Position numbers and translations under genes: made by a program. A DNA stretch of 58,430 nt, taken from assembly GCA_007026445.1 (NCBI GenBank), contig VDMD01000137.1:1-58430 (forward strand), in the 5' to 3' direction. The notes beneath the pieces were generated by a model. The model was given only the letters and a program-made list of their open reading frames with translations, was not told the origin of the DNA and made no database searches. The DNA comes from Schizophyllum amplum. Lineage: Eukaryota; Basidiomycota; Agaricomycetes; Agaricales; Schizophyllaceae. Positions 1-8,962 of the stretch are shown here, piece by piece. Positions within the stretch are counted from its first letter, which is position 1. Each line of letters begins with the position of its first letter.

Positions 1-1931
1 GTAGTTGAAAGAGCTGCCTCGCTCGGCGGAGGCTGGCTTCGGCGGATCGGCGGATTCTTGGCGAAGCGTGTATTTGGAGCTAGGTTTGACAGCATGTATA
101 ATGCGTCCTTGCGCATGTTGATCATATCGGGTATGGATAGAGCTGGCGAGACAGCGCGAGGAGCACCGTCAGCCCCGCGCTTCAGCGAGCACACGCGAAG
201 GATGCAGTCGAGCAAGCGAGGGCGGCTGGCCAAGAAATCGCCACTTGGTTCATAAGCGCATAGGTTGCGGAATATGCTGAAAACGATCTGAATGATGTGC
301 GTGGCGCGGCGTTGGCCTTTACTGCTTGTGAGTTTGCCACCTTGTTTCGGCTTGAGCACAGCGAATGGTTGATCCTCTTCGTCGTATACGTGCTTCATGA
401 GTTGCCGATGCGTGAAGTCGTCCCCGGATGTGTCCTCGGCAGTCTCCGGGGCACCGTCAAAGGCCGAGTCCTCGAGCAGATCCAGCAACTCATCGACCAA
501 GTCAGGGCAAGCATTGATCTGGAAACCCGAATTCGGCGCTCCTAAACGCATGGCGGAGAGTATGTTGAGAGTAGTGAGAGCATAGGATAGTTCCGTCGCC
601 ACGCGGGACCGGATGGAGAGTATGAGGTGGTCCACATCGACGGTGCCCCGTGAAGTCGCGAATTTGCTTACGGCGCGCTTCGTCCGCCTGCTTCTCGATG
701 AGTGCGAGGTCGCGGCCACCGTATGTGTCGATCGCGCGCGATGGGAACATATTCGATCTTCCTGCGCCCGCGGACCCGAGGGCCAGCCTGCGCGCTTCCA
801 GATGGTGGAGGCACAGAGGGGGATTCTAGAGGGATATGAGGGACAAACGCGGCGCGACCTGCCTTGACTCACGGATGATGACTCGGATGGTTCTGCGTTA
901 AGGATCAGACAGTGAGGGTTGAATGGATGGCATGCATGCGAACCTGTCTTCTGACGGCCCGTTTCATCTCTGCCTCTTCGAGCTCGAGCTTCCTCTTCAA
1001 TCCATTATCAACGAGGGCCCCGTTGTCCATCATATTGTCCACCGGGGGTGGCTCAAGCGACGGTGTGCTCGCCATATGTGGTGTCGGTGGTGGCAGAGAT
1101 GTTCCGGCGTGAGCACGAGAGGCAGATGGGCCCATCCCCATGCCCCAAGAATTCATCCTGGGGCTGGCACGCCCGCCGATCGCGCTCATAGGGTCGATGG
1201 GGGGTGGCTGGGGAGGTTGTGCTGCTTGCGCTTGCTTGTTGGCGCGCTGGAACTCCTCAAAGGGGAAGAGGACGCCATTAAAGTACTGCTTGAGTATAAC
1301 GGCGGCAGTCGTGCTGGAGCCAGGGATCTCCAAGGGCAAGTCGAGCATCTTACACACGCGAGGCCATAGGTTCTGCGTGGTTATCTGCAGAAGGGTCAGT
1401 GGCTGAGTTCTGGGGGGAGGATGTGTCTCGCACCAGCGCGAAGCCGCCTGCGTTTGTGACGACCTGGTATAGCTTAAAGAGGTTGATGTCCCTGCCTCCG
1501 ATGCGGAAGGCGCCATGGTCGGTGTGGGAGAGTTCGACCTGCTTCCAGATGGTATTCTGTGGGTTGTAGGAGGGCGTGGGTATTCCGGTAAGCTGAGGGG
1601 GGAGGGGTGTGCCGCGTTGGTGGTGAAATGGGCGAGGGTCATGAGGAAGCGTTTCAAGTTCTGGGCCGCGATCATCTGGCGCGCTAAGGCGGGGTTGCCC
1701 GCGGGCGGCGAGAGCCTCGGGCGTGAAGCCAGCGGCCTGCATGGCGGACGGCGGCTGGAGCGGGTTCACGGTGCTGGAAGAGGACAAGGGGTCGTGCGCC
1801 GCTGATGGCCCGGGGCTGCCATATGCTGCCGAATTTGTTCCGCCGACCCCCGCAAACGAACGGGTGCTGGCGTGGCGCAGCTGTCCCGCCGCGCTTAGGG
1901 CGGCCATCTGCTTTGCGTGTGCGGCGTCCAT
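1..1931 (-). CDS. SWI1: SWI1-like ARID-domain subunit of the SWI/SNF chromatin remodeller (3' end cut by window edge)
   Basis: Seen: reading leftwards from the ATG at 1931, a low-complexity N-terminus leads into an ARID DNA-binding domain (about 1700-1300), with the stretches RQMIAAQNLKRFLMTLAHF, HHQRGTPLPPQLTG, DINLFKLYQVV and, after a 49-bp intron (1385-1433), NLWPRVCKML and LFPFEEFQRA. Further left is a helical region typical of fungal Swi1 (DVDHLILSIRSRVATELSYA, about 640-580) that runs off the window. Family: ARID subunits help recruit SWI/SNF to nucleosomes in the nucleus. Odd: the ARID frame shifts near 1699 and shifts back near 1627; two more shifts lie near 732 and 645. No GT-AG intron fits these, so single-base sequence errors are likelier than decay. 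It is divergent from the gene at 2231. Confidence 0.85.
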
Positions 1932-2151
1932 GGTCCCAAAGTAAGCGCCGTCTCCGGAAAAGCCGCCTGGCGGTTGGTGCGGTCTGCTGCCAGTTAGTAA
2001 ACAGTCATGGACTGCTGCGCATGCACGCACAGCATCTGGTATTTTACTGGTTTCGCCGGTTCCTGGGTTCAAGAAATCCTTCCGCTCGGCTCGCCCGCCT
2101 GACTTCGCTTGTGCCGGCAATGGACCGTTTGGGGAGGAAACGAGGCGCGGT

Positions 2152-2167
2152 GTGACGCAAGAGTCAC
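2152..2167. promoter_or_regulatory. GTGAC-n-GTCAC inverted motif in the SWI1/DUF1764 promoter
   Basis: GTGACGC, two bases, then GAGTCAC: an inverted repeat with one mismatch, 64 bp before the ATG at 2231. It sits in the 299-bp gap between two divergent starts. Similar motifs occur at 5304-5318 and 8886-8900. The half-site resembles bZIP sites, but the factor is unknown. Confidence 0.35.
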
Positions 2168-2230
2168 GCGTTACCTCTGTCCTAAACAATTTTTGCTTTT
2201 TGCGCATTTTCCCTCCCTCACCTTCACCTC

Positions 2231-2824
2231 ATGGCCAAGGCCGACGACATCGACGCCATCTTCGCGTCCTCCAAGGGCAAGGGGAAGGGCAAGGCGCCCG
2301 CCCCGCCTGCGATGGCGCCCCCCGCATCTGCGCCTGCGAAGAAGAAGAAAAAGGACAAGAAACGCAAGCGGGAGGCGACACCGGACGAGCCGCCCTCACC
2401 ATCGGCCAAGAAGCGTGTTGTCGAGACCATCGTAGATCCCTCATCCAGTACGCCGTCAACGGCTGCAACAAAGTCTGGTCCACCGCCGCCATCGTCCAAG
2501 GCCAAGAAGAAATCCAAGCCATCCGCCGAGGAGGAAAAGTTCAAGGACTCGAAAGGCTCCAGCTCCCGTAAGAAAATTCAGACTCGTTAAGTCATCACCC
2601 CTAATGACATTCACAGGTCGACAAACTGAAGAAGGCTGGTCTGTCTACAAAGTCGATGAGCTGGGCATCGACGAGACCGCCGGAGGTGCCTGCTCTTCAT
2701 CCCCCATCTTTTTCCACTTCACTCACGCGATCCAGATACCCCACTGTGCCCCTTTGATTGTGAATGCTGTCAGTTGCCTCTCTCGTATCGCTACTCGTCG
2801 CTGACACACATCACAGGCTTCTGA
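2231..2824 (+). CDS. DUF1764-family small basic protein
   Basis: Four exons: 2231-2567, 2617-2685, 2736-2768 and 2817-2824, with introns of 49, 50 and 48 bp. Each join keeps frame and each intron is GT-AG. The N-terminal two thirds is lysine-, proline- and serine-rich with basic runs that look like nuclear or nucleolar targeting signals. The C-terminus is the conserved DUF1764 signature: RQTEEGWSVYKVDELGI, then DTPLCPFDCECCF directly before the stop. The cysteine cluster suggests metal binding, but the family has no established function. The start is the first ATG in frame and is divergent from SWI1. The gene is small but its C-terminal motif is diagnostic. Confidence 0.85.
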
Positions 2825-3707
2825 TACCCGTCCATGTTTTTGTATTCTTACCACCACTGTATTTTTATTCAACGCCGATCTATCCATCCTAATTGTCTCC
2901 TTCCTGGATGTCTGTTCCTCAGCAGACCCTCTGCCTCAACAGCCACCCTCTCTCTGGCTCACAGGTATACTTTCATGATCGCACTCAAGAACGAGCCGAC
3001 ATCGAGAAGAGCCTCCGCAGGAATGGTCGGTCGCCTTGAAATCGTCACCCGGCCGCCAGCCGAGTTTGGGTAACATCATCTCCTACCTGCGTACTATAAG
3101 CTATGTGTACGTCTCTTTGCCTCTGCCTTGACCGCTTTTGCTGACACCCTGCACAGATCGTATCTCGAGCAATACATTTTTGTCTTGGTTTGCGTATGAC
3201 TTTCCGTCCCCATTCGCGCCTCTTATCTTCACCCTACCACCGTCCATTTCTCTCCCGCCCGCATTTCTCTCACGCCCCGTGCCGCCATATCTCTCCCGTC
3301 CCCACCCCCCTCACGGCTCTTTCGAAGCCTCCCGGATAGCCTTCTGGCAATGGTCCGTGGAGGTCAATCTGTAGCCAACATCGATATAACTCAGTATGCG
3401 TCCCGAGCTATACCACTCGGTCGCGAGACGGTGCCGTTCTCCATATACGGATACATCCTCTCCCATCCTCGTACGTACTGTTGTCGTTCCCGTGTCTATG
3501 TAGGAGGCCTTGATGACGCGGGAGACCGCCATTACCTACCGAGGCTGTAGGCCGACGACGCCTTTGCGTTGACTGTAAATATATATTACGCATTGAATAC
3601 TACGCAGTATTCCCAAGCACTGGGCATGCCCCCGCCTTGCACTAAGTCCTATGAGTCTGCACCATGCATCATGAGCTTGACCATACAATCATGAGCTTGA
3701 CCATACA
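2825..3707. other. 883-bp gap, no supportable gene
   Basis: Short open stretches at 2834-3073 and 3138-3374 do not join into a conserved protein, use codons poorly and run through pyrimidine-rich sequence. The gap presumably holds the 3' UTRs of the two convergent genes around it. Confidence 0.5.
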
Positions 3708-3710
3708 CTA
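3671..3710. repeat. Tandem direct repeat of 20 bp next to the CDK11 stop codon
   Basis: ATGAGCTTGACCATACA occurs twice head to tail (3671-3690 and 3691-3710). The second unit overlaps the stop codon of the kinase gene (3708-3710), so the repeat straddles the end of its reading frame. Confidence 0.8.
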
Positions 3711-5290
3711 CGGCTGATCAAACTCCGTAACGAGCTTATAGTCCGCCGCCCTCGCAGGCGCAGAGGGGCTGTCGAACACCCGGCGCTTCCTGTAAAGGAG
3801 GGTCAGCGCTCCGCCGCAGACTCGATGACAACGCAGAGTCGACAACTTCGCAAACACGATAACACAGCGTAGTCGACAACTTCGCAAACTCAATAACACA
3901 GCATAGTCGACAAGACTGCAGACTCGACAGCACCCAAACTGCACACGTACTTTTCGCCAGCCGCCGCGGAGGGGAAGGACCCGAAGAGATCCGGATGTTT
4001 TGGTAAAGGGGATTCTCTGCAGCGTGCGTGAGTATTTGTGGCAGGAGAGTTGACCTGCGCCGTGGCGCGTTTGTGGCAAACAAGGAAAAGAGGAAAACAA
4101 AAACTCACGTAAAGTACGGATGCTGCAGTGCGTCCTCTGCAGTGATGCGCTGCTCTGGATCGTATGTCAAGAGCGCCATGAGCAGGTCAAGCCCGCTCGT
4201 CGATAGGTATGGGAACTTTTGTCGATATTGGTGCGGCTGGGGCGAGGGGAGAGCGATGGTCTTGGCTAGTGGGAGGGAAAAGTAGCCGGGCCAGGTGTTG
4301 GTGGTGGGCGGCCCGAGGAGCTTGAAGATCATGGAGAGCATCTCGAGCTCATTTTTCGCTTGGAAGAGCGGCTCTTTGAGGAGCAGCTCGGCGAATATGC
4401 AGCCGACGGACCACATGTCGACGGCGGTGGAATAGGTGGTGGCTCCGAGCAGGATCTCGGGTGCCCTAGAGAGGTCAGAAGGGGCGTATAGAGGGATGCG
4501 CGCGCGTACCTATACCACAATGTCACTACGAGCTGCGTGAGCCCGCCGACGCCGACGGGGTCACCGTAGCGGCGAGCGAGACCAAAGTCGGCGACCTTGA
4601 TTGTGCCGCGGTTGTTCATGAGCAGATTGCTCGTCTTCAGATCGCGATGTAGGATCCAATTATCGTGACAGTGGGCAACCGCGGACAGCAGCTGCATCAT
4701 GAGCGTCTTGATCTCGCTCTGGAGGAACGGCGCTGGCATGAGCGTGAGCAGCGACTTGAGGTCGTGCTCGATAAAGTCCATGACGACGAACACCCTTGCA
4801 ACATCCGTGGGTGAACGCAGCTGGGAGCGCCCTTGAGGCGGGCGACGTACTGGGTGAGGGTGTCGCCGACGACGACCTCGCGCACGCGCACGACGTTCTC
4901 GTGGTGGCAGGCCATGAGCGCGGAGACCTCGCGGAGGGCGGTGATGGGGAAGCCGTGCTTCTCCTCGTCGAGCTTGAGCTTCTTGAGGGCGACGATGTCG
5001 CCGGTGTGCTTGTCGCGGGCGCGGAAGACGACGCCGTAGGAGCCTTCTTCAATCTGGTTGAGGCGTTCGTAGCAGTAGACGGAGCGGGAGGGGACGATGG
5101 GCGGGTGGCTGGTGCGTGGGGGGACGTAGTAGCTGTGCGCGGGCCGGGGCACGGAGGAGGGCTCTGAGTCTGCGCTGCGTGCCGCCTTGAGGACACGGCG
5201 CTTCGGCTGCGGCTCCGGCGTCGCCGGCTTTTCGTCTTCGGGGTCGTCGACATCCCACTTCGAGCGCTTGCGGGAAGTGGAGGCGTCCAT
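3708..5290 (-). CDS. CDK11: CDK11 (PITSLRE)-type cyclin-dependent kinase
   Basis: Five exons: 5290-4851, 4794-4510, 4465-4109, 4016-3951 and 3789-3708; introns of 56, 44, 92 and 161 bp all keep frame. Seen: glycine loop [11 protein letters not shown], catalytic lysine in VALKKLKLD, the cyclin-binding helix PITALRE (the PITSLRE equivalent), [13 protein letters not shown] in [18 protein letters not shown], and the CDK11-type tail ending [10 protein letters not shown] then [12 protein letters not shown] short basic, Ser/Pro-rich N-terminus precedes the kinase. Family: CDK11 with cyclin L acts on transcription and pre-mRNA splicing in the nucleus. The N-terminus is much shorter than in animal CDK11. 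The start lies only 68 bp from the divergent RAB5 start, so expression may be coupled. Confidence 0.92.
3838..3913. repeat. 34-bp tandem repeats inside a CDK11 intron
   Basis: Two near-identical 34-bp units (3838-3871 and 3872-3905), each beginning GTCGACAACTTCGCAAAC, followed by a partial third unit. They lie inside the last and longest CDK11 intron (3790-3950) and account for its length compared with the roughly 50-bp introns elsewhere. Confidence 0.85.
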
Positions 5291-5358
5291 GTCAAGGTGG
5301 CGTGTGACGCGCAGTCACAGCGACTGTTGCCTCTCACCTTCATCTCCTCCACTCAACA
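5291..5358. promoter_or_regulatory. 68-bp bidirectional promoter of CDK11 and RAB5
   Basis: The start codons of the kinase (5290, -) and the GTPase (5359, +) are separated by 68 bp only. The gap contains GTGACGCGCAGTCAC (5304-5318), an imperfect inverted motif, followed by a CT-rich tract. The 5' UTRs must be extremely short or must overlap. Confidence 0.6.
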
Positions 5359-6342
5359 ATGGCCGACTCCGCCGCTGGTGCCGCCGACAAGAGCGTTCAG
5401 GTCAAGCTCGTTCTCCTCGGTGCGTACGCCCAGCTGCTCACCGTCGCCGCCGTCGCTCATGCCCTCTGCAGGTGAAGCCGCCGTTGGAAAATCATCTGTT
5501 GTTCTCCGCTTCGTGCGTCCCCACGCTTTCCCGCCCGACCCCCGCACCGCCTGACTCGCGTCCCAGGTCTCGGACGAGTTCCAGCCCAACAAGGAGCCCA
5601 CCATCGGCGCCGCCTTCCTCACCCAGAAATGCCGGCTCGAGGATCGTGTCCTGCGCTATGAGATATGGGACACGGCCGGCCAGGAACGCTTCCACTCGCT
5701 TGCCGTGCGTCCCCGCTGCCCATTCCGCCCGTTCACCCGCTGACCAGCCCCCAGCCTATGTACTACCGCAACGCGCAGGCGGCCGTCGTCGTCTACGACA
5801 TCACAAAGGCCGCCAGCTTGGAAAAGGCCAAGTCCTGGGTGAAGGAGCTGCAGCGGCAGGCAAACCCGAACATCGTTATTGCCCTCGCCGGCAACAAGGT
5901 CGACCTTGTCCAATCCGCCGGCTCCTCATCTGGTGGTGGCAACTCGTCGGAATCGGAAGACGAGGCTGACGACGCAACCGCAACGCCCGGCGAGGCCTCC
6001 GCACCCGACGGCTCGCCGGAGAGCCTGCGCCAGGTGCCGCGGGAGGAGGCCCAGGCGTACGCGACGGAGGCGGGCCTGCTCTTCTTCGAGACTAGCGCCA
6101 AGACGGGTGAGAACGTCAACACCGTCTTCACGGAGATTGGTGCGTCATCCTGACCGTTGTATGTACGGGCGCGCGCTGACCAAGTGTGATACACAGCCAA
6201 GAAGATACCCATCGAGCACATACTGGCCTCCACTCGTGGCGGCGCAGGACGTCCCGGCGCATCGTCCAGGCCGGGCGCACGCCAGGAGGGCGATGTCAAC
6301 CTCCAAGAGGCCGCCAAGCCCAAGGAGGCCTGCAACTGCTAG
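5359..6342 (+). CDS. RAB5: Rab5-family small GTPase (early endosome)
   Basis: Five exons with introns 5420-5471, 5513-5566, 5705-5754 and 6140-6196, all in phase. Seen: P-loop GEAAVGKSS, effector region [28 protein letters not shown], and [10 protein letters not shown] as the G5 box. The protein ends CNC, a Cys-X-Cys geranylgeranylation signal. Family: Rab5/Vps21 controls early endosome fusion and sorting to the vacuole, acting with the ESCRT machinery whose VPS23 subunit is encoded at 11617-13705. Odd: about 40 residues rich in Ser, Gly and acidic residues are inserted just after NKVDL. An insertion there would be surface-exposed; whether it is general in this lineage cannot be judged here. 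Confidence 0.93.
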
Positions 6343-6562
6343 ACAGACGTTGCCTGCCCGACTGGCCTTTCTCTTACATACATGCTTCCACGATGGATTT
6401 CTCTATGGTTTACATCTCACTCCATCCTCCTCCCCCCTTCCTCGTTATCACTTACTCGCCGCTGTAATCTTTACATTTCTAGTTTATTGATATGACGTGG
6501 ATCTGTACAGATTGTATGTGGGTGCTCCTGCTGCGCGCTGTCTGAGTCTCGCGCTGTGCCTC

Positions 6563-8628
6563 TCAGCCGACGTAAGGCGGCGGACGGGCGACATGCTCCT
6601 CCTGCTCGCGGTGGCTCCCCGGCCCAGGACCAAGATAAGGCGGCGGGTCGTGCACGTGCGGCTGCTGCGGCGGTGGCGGTGGCGGGGACGACGGGTGCGC
6701 CGCCTCCACTTCCGCATACGTCACGGGCGGCGGCGGCGACGCGCTGCGATGGCGCGGTGGGGACGCTCGCGACGACGCCGGCTCCGGCGAGCGGAAGTCC
6801 GAGTCGATCGACGGCGGCGGGTCGGAGGGGTCATCCATCGCGGGCGGCGGGGGCGGCGGCTCCCCGCCGCGCGTGCTCTCTTCGTGCTGGTCGAGGACAT
6901 GCCCGAGCGCCTCGATCGCGCGCTCCGGCTCGCGGATGTCGGCGATCTGCGTTAGGTCAGCGTCCCGCGTGGCCATCTCGAGGGTCGGCGGGGGCGTGCT
7001 GGTGCGCTGCATGTCCTCGGAGTGCCCGTCAAACTGGTCCGCAGGGCGGAAGCCGTACTCGACGCCCTCACCGGGGAAGGCGGGGAAAGGTAAGTCGGGG
7101 GCGGCGCTGGAGTCGTCCGCGGTCGGGATAATAATCTCGTTCTCGGACTCGAGGAAGGTGGGGAGGCGGTTGCCGCCCGAGGTGGAGGCTTCAGAGATGG
7201 AGAACGGGGGTGGGGCCTCGCGCTCCTCGAACGGTGGCGGCGCGCCGACGGGGATGACGCTAGGGCCAGCCTCGCCTTCTGAGTAATTCGGCGCTGCGTT
7301 ATCCTCGTCCGCGCGCACCGTCTGCGCAGGCGGCCGATCGTGTTTCTTGTGGTACGCCACGTCGACGTCCTGCGGAACCTCGGGCAGTGGTGCCGGCGAG
7401 GGGAGGATGAGAACGGGGATGGAGACGGTGCTGATGCGTTCCCGCCGCTGATCGGGGTTCGCGACATCGACGAACGAGATGTGGGTATTGATCTTGAAGG
7501 TGATGCTGTGGAGGAGGGTGTGTTGAGTGATGGGGGGACAGTCCGCGTCGCTGTGCTGCTGCTCGGCGGGCGGGAGGGACACTTGAAAGTCGGAGGGCGA
7601 GCCCTGGGAGGACTGCTGGTGCAGAACGAAGCGCAGCTGGACGGTGCGCGAGGAGTGGAAGCGGCAGGATGCGCCCGAGCGCGCCAACGTAGTCCGATGT
7701 GAGGAACCCATGAAAAGCGGGGATATCGGCATATGTGACGTTGATGCAGAGGGCTCGTGGACCATGAGCGATGACTCTTCTGCATCCTTGGACACGCCCA
7801 GGTCGTCATGAAAGCCCGTCAGCACCTCCTCTTCATCCACATCCTCCGGATCGTGCTCCTCACGCTTGACCTTGATGACCCGCACCAGTTCAGCACGGAC
7901 ATTGCGCAACCGCAATCCGCGGTCCATGACGAGCTCCCGCGAGGGGGGCGGGACGGTGACATAGACAGGGATCGACTCGCCAGCAAAGAAGGTGGTGCGG
8001 GGGACCTGCACCTCGACGCGTGTCGGCTCCTGCAAACAGTGCGTCTCTGGCGCGATCGCGACGGAGTGGGAGTGCGATGTGTAGCGGCGGGTGTGCACAA
8101 GGAGGGATTTGCTTACCGGACGTGCGCCCGGATCCGCGGAGTGAAGGGTGGCGGTCAGGGTGTGCGAAAGGGAGGAGCGCGCGGTCATGATGGACTGCGC
8201 TGTGTCGTCCGTGAGCGGGAGCGCGAAAGGGATGCAGGAGGGGAGGGTCTCCGTCTCGGAGCTGCGCTGGAACACAATGCTCTCCTGCCTGCACAGCTCG
8301 ATCTCTCGCGAGTATGCAGCCTCGGCGCTGAGCAATGTCATCGTCCTTGGAGATTCCGTAAGCGCCGCTGCTCCAGCAGACGACTGTGCACGTACACCTT
8401 ATTCCAAGCCCCCGGCGTGGCGCCCTTGATCTGCAGCTCGCCCTCTACGGCGGCCTTCTCGTCCTCCGCGCCGAGGAAGCCTTTCTGGAAATTGATGGCA
8501 CCCGCTGGGGGGATGATGAGGATCTGCGGCTCGGAGCTCAGCGGTGGGCTCGCGAGGCGCTGGGGATCGGCATCGGCGTCGACAGCGTCTGGGTCCTGTC
8601 TGGAATATGTTGGGGGGAGGTCAGACAT
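6563..8628 (-). CDS. Arrestin-like protein with PY motifs (alpha-arrestin type)
   Basis: Two exons, 8628-8396 and 8345-6563, joined across a 50-bp intron with donor GTACGT. The ATG at 8628 is the first methionine in frame. Seen: N-terminal half of beta-strand character with GAINFQKGFLG, WNKVTMTLLSAEA and FFAGESIPVYVTVPPPSREL, as in arrestin N- and C-domains. The C-terminal 250 residues are Pro- and Ser-rich and disordered. Three PY-type motifs are visible: LPPTY near the start, DPPPYLG, and RPPPYVG at the very end. Family: fungal alpha-arrestins use PY motifs to bring the Rsp5 ubiquitin ligase to membrane transporters for endocytosis. The cargo is unknown. Convergent with RAB5. Confidence 0.8.
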
Positions 8629-8962
8629 GAGCGTTTCGGTCAAAGTGCAGACTCGCGGACTGCGAGAGGCGATGATCTCCGGCGGGCCGCATCATGCGCG
8701 CCACATACTTGACTTTTGCTTGACTTGTCCTTTTGCCCCTACTTGATTATTGGTCGCATCGCCGATCTCTCAAACTACCATTATTCCAGAGTGTGCCCAT
8801 GACGCGGACGGCCCGGGGCCGACGTAACTTGGAGAAAAAAAAGACACTGCCCGAGGACAGCACGTGATAACAATGGGGACTGCGCGTGACTCAGAGTCAC
8901 TGTTCGACTACCAGGAGACCACGTGGCTGATCAGGGGCCGTCACGCCTTGTCTCCTCCCACC
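8629..8962. promoter_or_regulatory. Divergent promoter of arrestin and FunK1 genes, with a perfect 15-bp palindrome
   Basis: A 334-bp gap between divergent starts. GTGACTCAGAGTCAC at 8886-8900 is perfectly palindromic around a central A and lies 62 bp before the FunK1 ATG. The core TGACTCA matches the general Gcn4/AP-1 class of bZIP site; binding here is inference. Confidence 0.5.

Noticed and set aside
2834..3374. Short + strand frames after the DUF1764 gene
   Set aside because: Pyrimidine-rich, no motif, cannot be joined into a conserved protein.
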